64,000 bases of DNA from NCBI GenBank assembly GCA_942491385.1, contig CALOAF010000005.1, positions 496,001 to 560,000 on the forward strand, given 5' to 3'. Below the pieces are notes generated by a model. The model was not told the DNA's origin. It saw only the letters and a list, made by a program, of their open reading frames with translations, and made no database searches. The position numbers were made by a program, and so were the translations under genes. The stretch comes from UBA6170 sp942491385 (GTDB taxonomy: Bacteria; Chloroflexota; Anaerolineae; Anaerolineales; Anaerolineaceae). Shown piece after piece: positions 44,853 to 54,176 of this stretch. How positions within the stretch are numbered: the stretch's first letter is position 1; every line of letters starts with the position of its first letter.

Positions 44853-46442
44853 ATGTCGACGATTAAAGAGTTGATGAAGCAGGGCAAAAAGTCCGAGATC
44901 TGGACAAAACTGTGTGGACATCTGGACTTGAATGTTGATGAATACATGGAAATTCAGGAACGCTTGTTGTTCGAACAAATTGACTACCTAAAAAACAGTG
45001 AAATTGGAAAAGCATTGCTCGGCGAGAAAATTCCGACCACCCTGACGGAATTTTTCAATCTGGTTCCTATGACTAGCTACAAAGATTATGATCCATTTTT
45101 TAAGGATCAAAAAACCGATGCTTTGCCTTTTGAGCCTTATGGCTGGGCACGCACTTCGGGTCGCTCCGGGGAATATCCATGGAAATGGGCACCATACACA
45201 AAACAAATGTATGATCAACTCGGTAACGGCTCTATCAGTGCCATTTTGATGTCTTCCGCTACTCGTAAGGGTGAGGTTAACATTGATCCTCATAATGTGC
45301 TTTTACTGGGAACCGCACCACGCCCATATATGTCCGGTTATTTAAGCCTTTCTGTGGAGGAACAATCTGGTTTTCGTTTTGTGCCACCTCTTGCTGAGGG
45401 TGAGAACATGGATTTTGGTGAAAGGATCAACTCCGGATTTAAGCAGGGAATGATCACTGGATTGGATTACTTCTATGGTCTTGCCAGTATTCTGGCAAAA
45501 ATTGGTGAAAGGTTCGAGGCTGGTGGTGGGACTGGAAAACCTTCTGCGGCGATGTTAAAACCCAGCGTCCTTGTCCGTTTGGTCAAAGGTTATTTGAATG
45601 CCAAACTAGGCAAACGTAATTTATTGCCCAAGGATATCTGGAATATGAAGGGTGTGCTGACAGGCGGTACCGATACTGAGATCTTCCGTAAAAAAATTGA
45701 GTATTACTGGGGAAAACCACCTCTGGAAGGCTATGCCTGCACAGAAGGTGGTATTTTCGGTTTCCAGGCCTGGAGTTACAAAGGCATGACACTCGTCCCG
45801 GATAGCAACTTCTATGAGTTTATCCCCTATGAAGATCACATTAAGAGCAGAATTGATAAAAATTATGTTCCTAAAACAGTCCTTTTCCGTGATCTGAAAC
45901 CTGGCATCTATGAAATGGTCTTTACCAACCTTTTGGGTGGTGTATTTACCCGTTATCGTATTGGCGATTTAATTGAAGTGATTTCGATGAAAGATGAAGA
46001 AATCGGCATCAATCTTCCCCAAATTCGCTTTTACTCTCGCTGTGATGACATCATAGACCTGGGAGGACTGGTTCGCTTGACCGAAAAAGCCATCTGGTTT
46101 GTAATTGAAGCCTGTGGGTTTAAATATGTTGATTGGATTGCAAGAAAGGAAGAAATTGACGGAAAACCGATTTTGCATCTTTACCTTGAATTAACAGCAG
46201 GTGATGAAGCACCTATCGAGAAAATCGAAAAGGATTTGCGAGTTAATTTCCGCGCCATGAACACCGAATTTGGCGATTTTGAAAAAATGCTCGGCGAAGA
46301 ACATTTTAAAGTAACCCGCATAAAGGACGGTGCTTTCGCAAAATACATGGAAGAACAAAGAGCAGCTGGCGCAGATCTTGCACACTTAAAACCAACGCAT
46401 ATGCAGGCACCGGAGAAAGTAATCAAACGTTTATTGAACTAG
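44853..46442 (+). CDS. GH3 (auxin-responsive promoter) family acyl-adenylate/amide synthetase
   Basis: 529 residues, full family length, with AAGGAG before the ATG. The GH3 adenylation motifs are ARTSGRSGEYPWKWAPYT (P-loop-like), YACTEGGIFGFQAW and YRIGDLIEVISM. GH3 enzymes activate a carboxylic acid with ATP and usually join it to an amine. In bacteria the substrates are mostly unknown. Its neighbours (V4R, methyltransferase, HD-GYP) hint at production or sensing of a hydrophobic carboxylate. Confidence 0.82.
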   Translation: MSTIKELMKQGKKSEIWTKLCGHLDLNVDEYMEIQERLLFEQIDYLKNSEIGKALLGEKIPTTLTEFFNLVPMTSYKDYDPFFKDQKTDALPFEPYGWARTSGRSGEYPWKWAPYTKQMYDQLGNGSISAILMSSATRKGEVNIDPHNVLLLGTAPRPYMSGYLSLSVEEQSGFRFVPPLAEGENMDFGERINSGFKQGMITGLDYFYGLASILAKIGERFEAGGGTGKPSAAMLKPSVLVRLVKGYLNAKLGKRNLLPKDIWNMKGVLTGGTDTEIFRKKIEYYWGKPPLEGYACTEGGIFGFQAWSYKGMTLVPDSNFYEFIPYEDHIKSRIDKNYVPKTVLFRDLKPGIYEMVFTNLLGGVFTRYRIGDLIEVISMKDEEIGINLPQIRFYSRCDDIIDLGGLVRLTEKAIWFVIEACGFKYVDWIARKEEIDGKPILHLYLELTAGDEAPIEKIEKDLRVNFRAMNTEFGDFEKMLGEEHFKVTRIKDGAFAKYMEEQRAAGADLAHLKPTHMQAPEKVIKRLLN

Positions 46443-46461
46443 GGGCACTGGTTATGACACA

Positions 46462-48927
46462 ATGAATCTCACCCTCACATCCCTCGTTCCATTGATTGCC
46501 TTTTTTTTGTATTTAGGGCTATATTTGGCAACAACATTCTCGAAAGCATCAACACAGATCCAGGAACGAAATGCCTTCAAATTATATCTGACCATGATGA
46601 TATTATGGTCATTAGCAGCCTTTCTATTATTAGCTTCTGTTGATGATCATCCTACATTCTGGTTCCGTCTAATGGCTTTTGGCGCAGTTGGATCGTCTGT
46701 AACTCTGGTGCGTTTTGTTCGTGCGGTTACCGCGAAACACTGGGTTTGGATTAATTGGGTCTACATCTATGGGATTGTTAGTTTTTTCATCATGATGTTT
46801 ACTCCTCTGGGTATTCAATACGCAGTGATGGAAAACTCAGAAGTCTTATACGAATTCGGCTCTCTCCTGTTTATCATAGCAACGCCAGGGTATTTTCTTA
46901 TTCTTTTCAGTCTTTTTGTGTTGATCAGACAATTCAGGGACTCAGATGATGTCCTCATTCGTAACCGCTTGCGATATCTAATCATTGGTTTCACGATCAT
47001 CATATTGATTTCCGTGGTAAATTTCACTCCCTTAGGAAAATACCCCATTGATTTAGCAGGAAACACCTTAACTGCGGTAATCATCACCTATGCTATTCTC
47101 CGGCATCAACTCTTAGATATTAAGGTGATCATTCGAAAAAGTATTCTGTATTCGGTTCCAACCATCATTATTGGAACCATTTACTTTTCGATCATCTCAT
47201 TGGCGTTCACTGTTTTTTCCAGATATTCGAATGTTGAAATTTTTGGTGTTTCCCTTTTTGTGGCGATCTTAACTGCTTTGATCGCCCAGCCCTTCCGTGA
47301 TAAAGCCCAATCAATCATTGACAAGATTTTCTTTCGAGAAAAATATGACTCAAGTTTAATGCTGCAACGTCTCAGCAGCCGTACAGCTCTGGTTCTCGAC
47401 CTGGAACAAGTCACGAACATGATCTTAAAAGATCTTACAGAAACCCTGCATATTAACAACGCCGCTTTTTTCCTTCGAAGAGGAAAAGGAACCGGATATT
47501 ATCTGTCTGCTCAAATAGGACTCGCACCGTTTATCAAAATCCGCTTAAATGAAAATCACCCGATAGCTTTGTGGCTTTCCAGTCATAAGGCGGTGTTGAG
47601 AAGAAGTGAGTTGGATTTGCAACCTTACTTCAAATCCCTGTGGAGGAAAGAACGGGATGATCTGGTAAAACTCAATGGAGAGCTATTTATTCCGTTATTG
47701 GTGAAAACAGAGCTGGTGGGGATCTTCGTCATTGGTCCGAAAAGATCAGAACAGGGTTATTCCCAGGATGATCAGCTCACTTTAACCACCCTTGCTAACC
47801 AGACCGCTGTTGCCATCGAGAATGCCCGTTTGTATAAAATTGAGCAGGATCGTCGGGAGGAATTGACGATGTTGTTTAATATGTCCCGGCAATTGGTTGC
47901 AACTGATGACGTAGAAACTGTATTAAATACAATCACTCAATATGCCACCATCAGTACGAATGTCACCTATTCGAGAATTCTAACCCCGGATTCATCTGGA
48001 TCCTTTGTCTGCCGTGCAGCAAATTCAGTGCGCGATATTGTTCCAAATTTAGGCATTGGCAAAGTCGAACCAGAAATTGTGCATGAGATTTACCGAGACG
48101 TTCAGATGACTGGTAATTATATGATTTTAGAAAAAAACGGTTCTATATCATCCGAAGAACAGACGCAGGCGTTATTTCTGGACCTCGCTACCAGCATCTG
48201 TATCTATCCGTTAAAAGTAGTGGATGATTTTTTGGGCGTGATCATCTTCGGGGAAGAACGTCACACCCAACGCGAACCCTTTGATACCAATAAATTACAA
48301 CTTATCAGTTTGATTGCAGATCAAGCCGGGAGCGCTCTCCGGCGTTCCAGTTTACATGCCCAGCTAGAAGAAAGTCTTATCGAAACCGTGATCGCCCTCG
48401 CAAACGCTGTCGAAGCGCGTGATACCTACACTGAAGACCACAGTGCCCGAATGGAAGATCTGGTAGTGGAAGTCTGCCACCATTTAAATTTCCCGGAAGA
48501 AGAAATTATGAATATGCGTTGGGCAGCCCGGTTACATGATATCGGTAAAATTGGGGTTCCCGATCAAATTCTACGGAAGCCGGGCAGTCTGACGGAAGAA
48601 GAATGGGTTTTGATGAGACAACACCCAGAAATTGGATCAAAAATTCTGGCACCTATCACAAAGATGGCATCGGTCAGCCCGATCATTCGATCCCATCACG
48701 AAAAATTTAACGGTATGGGCTATCCGGATGGTCTGGCAAATGTTGAGATCCCATTAGGAGCCAGAATCCTGACCGTTGTTGATGCGTATGTGGCTATGAC
48801 CGATGACAGAATTTACCGTAAAAGTCTGGGGCATGAAAAAGCCATAGCTGAATTGATTGAAAATAAAGGTAGCCAGTTCGACCCGGAACTTGTTGATATT
48901 TTCCTCGATATCATTAACAGTAAATAA
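46462..48927 (+). CDS. Membrane 7TM-GAF-GAF-HD-GYP protein
   Basis: 821 residues. About eight hydrophobic helices in the first 270 residues resemble the 7TM region in front of histidine kinases. Two GAF domains follow (LQRLSSRTALVLDLEQVTNM and TMLFNMSRQLVATDDVETVL). The C-terminal HD-GYP domain shows HSARMEDLVVEV, ARLHDIGKIGVPDQIL, HPEIG, SHHEKFNGMGYPDGL and DAYVAM. This is a complete set of metal-ligand residues for c-di-GMP phosphodiesterase. Signal input is unknown. It follows the GH3 gene by 19 bp. Confidence 0.88.
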   Translation: MNLTLTSLVPLIAFFLYLGLYLATTFSKASTQIQERNAFKLYLTMMILWSLAAFLLLASVDDHPTFWFRLMAFGAVGSSVTLVRFVRAVTAKHWVWINWVYIYGIVSFFIMMFTPLGIQYAVMENSEVLYEFGSLLFIIATPGYFLILFSLFVLIRQFRDSDDVLIRNRLRYLIIGFTIIILISVVNFTPLGKYPIDLAGNTLTAVIITYAILRHQLLDIKVIIRKSILYSVPTIIIGTIYFSIISLAFTVFSRYSNVEIFGVSLFVAILTALIAQPFRDKAQSIIDKIFFREKYDSSLMLQRLSSRTALVLDLEQVTNMILKDLTETLHINNAAFFLRRGKGTGYYLSAQIGLAPFIKIRLNENHPIALWLSSHKAVLRRSELDLQPYFKSLWRKERDDLVKLNGELFIPLLVKTELVGIFVIGPKRSEQGYSQDDQLTLTTLANQTAVAIENARLYKIEQDRREELTMLFNMSRQLVATDDVETVLNTITQYATISTNVTYSRILTPDSSGSFVCRAANSVRDIVPNLGIGKVEPEIVHEIYRDVQMTGNYMILEKNGSISSEEQTQALFLDLATSICIYPLKVVDDFLGVIIFGEERHTQREPFDTNKLQLISLIADQAGSALRRSSLHAQLEESLIETVIALANAVEARDTYTEDHSARMEDLVVEVCHHLNFPEEEIMNMRWAARLHDIGKIGVPDQILRKPGSLTEEEWVLMRQHPEIGSKILAPITKMASVSPIIRSHHEKFNGMGYPDGLANVEIPLGARILTVVDAYVAMTDDRIYRKSLGHEKAIAELIENKGSQFDPELVDIFLDIINSK

Positions 48928-49033
48928 TCTATCCAATATTGGATTTTTGTATTAAAAATTCACTAAATTTTTCGCTTTAATTGTTCTTGAACCAGAGAAA
49001 TTAGCAAAAAAACCTTTTTTTTGTTGTATTTTT

Positions 49034-49058
49034 CACAATATTGTGCAAATTATCACAA
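49034..49058. promoter_or_regulatory. Crp-like site and palindrome upstream of the hydrogenase operon
   Basis: CACAATATTGTG (49034-49045) is a perfect palindrome. It overlaps TTGTG-N8-CACAA (49041-49058), close to the Crp consensus TGTGA-N6-TCACA. The centre of the latter lies about 78 bp before the predicted start. A Crp/Fnr protein (36686-37375) is encoded in the window. Confidence 0.5.
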
Positions 49059-49091
49059 TTATGGTAAATTCGGTATTAATTGTCTAATTTT

Positions 49092-49121
49092 ATTGACAAG
49101 TCAATTTTTTTTTGATAATAT
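49092..49121 (+). promoter_or_regulatory. Hydrogenase operon promoter with operator over the -35
   Basis: TTGACA (49093-49098), 17-nt spacer, TAATAT (49116-49121). ATTGAC-AA-GTCAAT (49092-49105) is an inverted repeat on the -35. Predicted start near 49128, then a 130-nt leader with GAGAGGA before the ATG at 49260. The rest of the 332-bp gap (48928-49259) is AT-rich without a gene. Confidence 0.7.
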
Positions 49122-49259
49122 CATCAAATAGAATTACCTTCGTTTCTTGTTCCTCAAATTAATTATTTTCACCCCTTTATAGTCTCATCGATGAATAACT
49201 CCTTTTGAATTGCAAAATCTGTTTGCATTTAATTTCACCCAAAAAAGAGAGGATGTATT

Positions 49260-50402
49260 ATGCTTCGTCTAGGAGAGAGCGTTCAGGAATTTTTAGCAAG
49301 GGAGGGTATGTCCCGGCGTGATTTCTTGAAATTCTGCAGTGTGATGGCAGGCGCACTGGCACTGCCACACAAGGAAGCTTTTGCAATCGCGAGAGCATTG
49401 GAATCACCCCAACGTCTTCCCGTCGTCTGGCTTGAACTGCAAGATTGTGCAGGTTGTAGTGAAGCCTTCTTAAGATCGCCAAGCCCAACTGCCGCTGAGT
49501 TGGTATTGGATATCCTTTCTGTGGATTACCATGAGACCATCATGGCACCTTCAGGCTTTAATGCTGAAAAATCGAAAGAAGATGCGATAGCCGCCGGAGG
49601 ATATGTATTGGTGGTAGAAGGTTCCATTTCCACCTCAGGGGTTGGCGAGTATTGTTGTATTGCAGGTAAATCTTCCCGCTACATACTGGAAGAAGCTGCA
49701 AAAAACGCAGTTGCTGTGATCGCCGTTGGGAATTGTGCCACATTCGGAGGAGTACCAGCAGCCAACCCCAACCCAACAGGTGCAGTCGGTGTTTGGAATA
49801 TCGTCAAAGATAAACCCGTTATCAATATTCCGGGTTGCCCTATCAATCCAGCGAATCTAACTGCAACTGTCGTCCACTTCCTTACCTATGGAAGTTTACC
49901 CGCTGTAGATCAACTCAATCGCCCATTATTTGCTTTCGGTCGCAAAATTCATGATAATTGTGAAAGGCGCGGCCACTTTGATGCTGGTGAGTTTGTCATG
50001 GAATGGGGGGATGATGGTCACCGAGCTGGCTGGTGTCTATATAAAATGGGATGTAAAGGACCTACCTCGTATCATAATTGTCCGACCATTCGCTTTAATG
50101 GTGGTGTTAATTGGCCTATCGGCGCAGGTCACCCGTGCATTGGCTGTTCTGAGCCGGGCTTTTGGAACTGGGAAGTGTATAAACCCGTGACCCTTAACGA
50201 GGTGACCCCACCCACTACCTACCCTTCTGTTGATAAACCAGAAAGGGAAATTTCACCTGCCAGTATTGCCATCAGTGGCACCGCTGTAGGAGCCGTCGCT
50301 GGCGCTGCAGGTGCGTTTGCTTATTCATCCCTCACCCAACGTTCATCTCATACAAAACCTGAAGTTGAGGAAAACGAATCAGAAGATTCAACACAGGAAT
50401 AA
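49260..50402 (+). CDS. hybO: [NiFe]-hydrogenase small subunit (HybO-like) with Tat signal
   Basis: 380 residues. The Tat motif is SRRDFLKF (Arg 19-20), then a hydrophobic MAGALALP. The proximal cluster uses CAGC (Cys 63, 66) with GNCATFGG and PGCPINP. Distal and medial cluster residues follow in RGHFDAGEF, WCLYKMGCKGPTSYHNCP and GHPCIGCSEPGFW. Near the C terminus a helix (ISGTAVGAVAGAAGAFAYSS) anchors the protein to the membrane. This is a periplasmic uptake-type small subunit. First gene of a five-gene operon, 14 bp before the HybA-like gene. Electrons pass from the NiFe site through three clusters. Confidence 0.93.
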   Translation: MLRLGESVQEFLAREGMSRRDFLKFCSVMAGALALPHKEAFAIARALESPQRLPVVWLELQDCAGCSEAFLRSPSPTAAELVLDILSVDYHETIMAPSGFNAEKSKEDAIAAGGYVLVVEGSISTSGVGEYCCIAGKSSRYILEEAAKNAVAVIAVGNCATFGGVPAANPNPTGAVGVWNIVKDKPVINIPGCPINPANLTATVVHFLTYGSLPAVDQLNRPLFAFGRKIHDNCERRGHFDAGEFVMEWGDDGHRAGWCLYKMGCKGPTSYHNCPTIRFNGGVNWPIGAGHPCIGCSEPGFWNWEVYKPVTLNEVTPPTTYPSVDKPEREISPASIAISGTAVGAVAGAAGAFAYSSLTQRSSHTKPEVEENESEDSTQE

Positions 50403-50416
50403 AGGGAGAGTCACTT

Positions 50417-51277
50417 ATGGATGTAAATCGAAGAGATTTTCTAAAAATCGCAGGGGCCGGGCTTGGTACGCTTGTTCTGCCTTCGCTCAACGTCAATGCA
50501 GCAGCCATACCAGGCACCCTGGAAAATGCTCATGCAATGTTATATGATTCAACCTTATGTGTTGGTTGCCGTGCCTGTCAGGTTGCCTGTAAGAATCGCT
50601 CAGGGCTTCCCTATGTCATGGATGAAAACCAGATGTATGAAATGCCCACCGATTTGGATGGAGACACTTGGACATTAATAAAGCTTTACCAGGATACCGG
50701 AACTTACTCCTATGTAAAAAACCAATGCATGCATTGTGTTGAACCAGCCTGTGCATCAGTATGTCCGGTAGCAGCGCTGGAAAAGACACCTGAAGGCCCA
50801 GTTGTATACCATAGTTACAAATGTATTGGTTGCCGTTACTGCATGACAGCTTGCCCATTTGATATTCCTAAATATGAATGGGAAGAAAAAAATCCAATCA
50901 TTCAAAAATGTGATTTCTGTGCCGATTTACAGGCAACTGGTCAACAACCCGCCTGCAGTGCTGCTTGCCCGACCGGTGCTTTGATTGCTGGTAGCCGTAT
51001 CGAAATGCTGGAAATTGCCCATCAACGCCTGGCTGATCACCCAGATCAATACTACAACCATGTGTATGGTGAACATGAAGTAGGTGGTACCTCAATGTTA
51101 TATATTTCCAATGTTTCTTATGAAAAACTCGGTTATCCAACATTGAAAGATCAACCCATTCCTGAAATTACCTGGCCTTATATGAAGGCTGTACCATTTG
51201 TCTTTTTTGGCATGGCTGGCGCGATGTCCGCTATTTATTATTGGACACACCGTAACTCGGAAGAAAAGGAGGGATAG
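50417..51277 (+). CDS. hybA: HybA-like ferredoxin subunit with Tat signal
   Basis: 286 residues. Tat motif NRRDFLKI, then GAGLGTLVLPSL. Four [4Fe-4S] binding motifs in HybA/DmsB order: CVGCRACQVAC, CMHCVEPACASVCP, CIGCRYCMTACP and CDFCADLQ...ACSAACP. A C-terminal helix (AVPFVFFGMAGAMSAIYYW) anchors it. It transfers electrons between the hydrogenase dimer and the HybB-like quinone site. Two bases separate it from the next start. Confidence 0.92.
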   Translation: MDVNRRDFLKIAGAGLGTLVLPSLNVNAAAIPGTLENAHAMLYDSTLCVGCRACQVACKNRSGLPYVMDENQMYEMPTDLDGDTWTLIKLYQDTGTYSYVKNQCMHCVEPACASVCPVAALEKTPEGPVVYHSYKCIGCRYCMTACPFDIPKYEWEEKNPIIQKCDFCADLQATGQQPACSAACPTGALIAGSRIEMLEIAHQRLADHPDQYYNHVYGEHEVGGTSMLYISNVSYEKLGYPTLKDQPIPEITWPYMKAVPFVFFGMAGAMSAIYYWTHRNSEEKEG

Positions 51278-51278
51278 C

Positions 51279-52451
51279 ATGGCTACCGGTGTGAATAACA
51301 TTCGATTACGAAAGTATCCAGTTGGCGCTGGTATGATACTGATTTGGATAACCGGTGCTATAGGATTAAGCGTGGCAATTTATCGCTGGGTCGTCGGTCT
51401 AAGAATCACCAATATGAGTGATAACCGTCCATGGGGTATCTGGATCAGTTTTGACATGATGAGTGGCATCGGTCTGGCTGCCGGAGCTTTCAGTGTCGCT
51501 GCGATTGTGTATATATTCAATATCAAGAAACTTTATCCAATCGTACGGCCGACCATCCTGACCGGATTCATCAGTTATATCCTGGCAGCCCTCACGCTAC
51601 TGGCAGATTTGGGGTTACCGCAAAATATTTGGCATCTCATCATCTACTGGAATATTCACTCCCCGCTCTTTGAAATTGGCTGGTGCGTGATGGCCTACAC
51701 TACTGTTTTATTGCTGGAATTTAGTCCAGTTGTATTTGAGGCTTTGGGATGGAAAGCTCCACTCAAACTAATTCGGAGCATCACAATTCCTCTTGTCATT
51801 CTGGGAATATCCCTTTCCACCTTGCACCAATCCACGTTGGGCACAATGCTGACCGCCTTGCCATACCGCATCCATCCCTTCTGGTATTCTCCGTTGATGC
51901 CAGTTTATTTTTTCATTACGGCAATTGCAGCTGGGATGGCGATGACGGTTTTCGAAAGCTACCATTCTGCCAGAACTTACCAGCAGAAATTTGAAATTGG
52001 GATTGCTTCTAAAATTACCAGTTGGATCCCATATGTTCTGGGAATTTACGTCGTTATCAAAGTGGTGGATGTCATTGTATCTGGCACCTACATTTACCTC
52101 ATTCAGGATCCCTGGCCAACCTTCATGTTTCTGATCGAGATCATGGGTGGAGCCTTGATCCCGGCTTTGTTGTTTGCAGATAAACGTGTACGCTCAAATC
52201 TTAGCGGTTTGGTTTGGGCTTCCTTCCTAACCATGGGTGGATTAATTCTAAATCGCTTCAATTCGACCCTGGTATTTATGAATGGTGATTTCTATTTTCC
52301 CAGTGCTGCTGAAATTGCCGTTTCTATTGGTCTGACCTGTCTGGGCATCATCTTGTTTGATGCAGCTATTCGTTTCTTACCAATGTATCCAAATCCTCGT
52401 GAAAAACAAGAAATTAAATCTTTAGAGAACGCCGAATATAAAGGAGTCTAA
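51279..52451 (+). CDS. hybB: HybB/NrfD-like integral membrane subunit
   Basis: 390 residues from the ATG at 51279, preceded by AAGGAGGG. The frame is open for 27 codons more but inside hybA. About ten hydrophobic segments. DNRPWGIWISFDMMSGIGLAAGAFSVAA and GWCVMAYTTVLLLEFSPVVFE match HybB/NrfD-type quinone-reacting subunits. No haem cytochrome b is encoded, so the complex belongs to the Hyb (hydrogenase-2-like) architecture. Its stop abuts the large-subunit start. Confidence 0.92.
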   Translation: MATGVNNIRLRKYPVGAGMILIWITGAIGLSVAIYRWVVGLRITNMSDNRPWGIWISFDMMSGIGLAAGAFSVAAIVYIFNIKKLYPIVRPTILTGFISYILAALTLLADLGLPQNIWHLIIYWNIHSPLFEIGWCVMAYTTVLLLEFSPVVFEALGWKAPLKLIRSITIPLVILGISLSTLHQSTLGTMLTALPYRIHPFWYSPLMPVYFFITAIAAGMAMTVFESYHSARTYQQKFEIGIASKITSWIPYVLGIYVVIKVVDVIVSGTYIYLIQDPWPTFMFLIEIMGGALIPALLFADKRVRSNLSGLVWASFLTMGGLILNRFNSTLVFMNGDFYFPSAAEIAVSIGLTCLGIILFDAAIRFLPMYPNPREKQEIKSLENAEYKGV

Positions 52452-54173
52452 ATGATGGCAAAAATCGTAATTGATCCAATCACTCGTATTGAAGGACACT
52501 TAAGAATTGAAGTAGAAGTCAAAGATGGTGTGGTTAGCAATGCCTGGAGCAGTAGCACTATGTTCCGTGGAATCGAGACAATATTGAAAGGACGTGATCC
52601 GCGCGGTGCCTGGACAATCACTCAACGTATTTGCGGTGTTTGAACGACTGTACACGCAGTCAGCTCCGTGCGAGCTGTAGAAGATGCTTTAAAAATAAAA
52701 GTTCCTACCAATGCCCGTTTAATCCGCAACATTATTGATGCCATTCAATTCGTCCAGGATCACGTGGTTCATTTTTACCACCTGCATGCTCTTGATTGGG
52801 TGGATATCGTCAATGCTCTCAGCGCCGACCCAAAGGCAACCTCTGAGCTGGCAGAATCAATCTCTACCTGGCCTAATTCCAGTGAAAATTATTTCCGGGG
52901 TGTACAGGAACGGGTGAAAAAATTTGTTGATAGTGGTCAACTGGGTATTTTCGCCAATGGCTATTGGGGACACCCGGCTTACAACTTACCACCTGAAGCA
53001 AATTTGATGGCAGTCGCTCATTATTTGGAAGCACTCGATTGGCAACGTGAAATTATCAAAGCCCATGCCATTTTGGGTGCCAAGAATCCTCACCTGCAGA
53101 CTTATCTGGTCGGAGGGATGTCAACGCCTGTTGATCCCAACAGCGAAGTAGCCATTAATGCCGACAAAATCGCTCAGTTACTGGGTTTATTTGCCAAAGC
53201 CAAAGACTTTGTTGACCGGGTGTACCTGCCAGATGTACTCGCAATTGCACCATTTTATTTGGATTGGGCAGATCAGGGTGAAGGCTTGGGTAATTTCATG
53301 TCCTATGGTGACATTCCGTTGATTGATGATTCCGATCCAAATAATCCGGATCATCTCTTCTTCCCGCGCGGTGTCATCCTTAATCGCGACCTCAGCAAGG
53401 TACATCCTCTGGATCCTGAAAAGATTCATGAATATGTTACCCATTCCTGGTATTCCTATGAGGATGAAAACGTTGGTTTGCACCCTTCTGTTGGTGAAAC
53501 CAATCCAAATTACACGGGGCCTAACCCGCCTTATGAGTACCTCGATACCGATAAAAAATATACCTGGCTAAAAGCACCGCGATATGATGAAAAATCAATG
53601 GAAGTCGGTCCGCTGGCGCGCATGTTAATTGGCTACGCCTCCGGCCACAAACGTACTGTTGAATTGGTAAATGCAGTTCTGGAAAAACTGAATGCACCAG
53701 CTTCTATTTTGTTCTCCACGCTTGGACGCGTAGCTGCCCGGTGTATAGAAACCGTCTTGTTAGCTGAACAGCTCCAACCCTGGACAATGGAACTGGCTGA
53801 AAATATCGGCAAAGGCGACCTGCGTATCCATGAGCAGGATCATTGGGAACCTTCCACCTGGCCGGCTGAATCCATGGGATGGGGTTGGACAGAGGCACCC
53901 CGTGGTGCGCTTGGTCATTGGATCCACATCAAAGATGGCAAGATTGCCAATTATCAGGCGATTGTCCCATCCACCTGGAATGCCTCTCCCCGGGATGCAA
54001 AAGGATTGAAGGGCGCATATGAAGCAGCCCTGATCGGTACACCGGTGGCAGATCCCAGCCAGCCGGTAGAGATTTTGCGCACTGTCCACTCATTTGATCC
54101 ATGTATGGCATGTGCTGTGCATGTGTTGGATGCGGAAGGCAATGAAATTACCAAAGTGATTGTGATGGATTAG
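52452..54173 (+). CDS. hybC: [NiFe]-hydrogenase large subunit with in-frame TGA (predicted selenocysteine) in motif L1
   Basis: 574 codons including an in-frame TGA (52641-52643, codon 64). AAGGAG precedes the ATG. L1 reads RICGV-TGA-TTVHAV, where homologues have RxCGxCxxxH. The TGA therefore replaces the second L1 cysteine, one of the two thiolates bridging Ni and Fe. Everything downstream is intact and conserved up to L2 DPCMACAVH (Cys 551, 554). A 16-residue tail then follows for removal by the maturation protease. A SECIS-like hairpin begins 17 nt after the TGA. Alternatives are a nonsense mutation or a base error. The other four operon genes look functional. Oxidises H2 in the periplasm. 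Confidence 0.85.
52641..52677 (+). promoter_or_regulatory. Putative UGA recoding signal (bacterial SECIS-like element)
   Basis: UGA at 52641-52643 is followed by CAGCTC (52661-52666) pairing perfectly with GAGCTG (52672-52677) around CGTGC. The loop starts 24 nt after the UGA and has G in its second position, within the spacing and loop rule described for bacterial SECIS elements (about 16-37 nt, a G among the first two loop bases). A weaker GACTG/CAGTC hairpin (52646-52661) overlaps by one base. No SelB-binding bulge can be confirmed by eye. Confidence 0.55.
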
Positions 54174-54176
54174 AAG

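Noticed and set aside
52668..54173. A separate, shorter hydrogenase large-subunit gene starting at GTG 52668
   Set aside because: This would lack the essential L1 motif. There is no ribosome binding site before 52668, and the codons between the TGA and 52668 encode the conserved TTVHAVSS. One gene read through the TGA explains it better.
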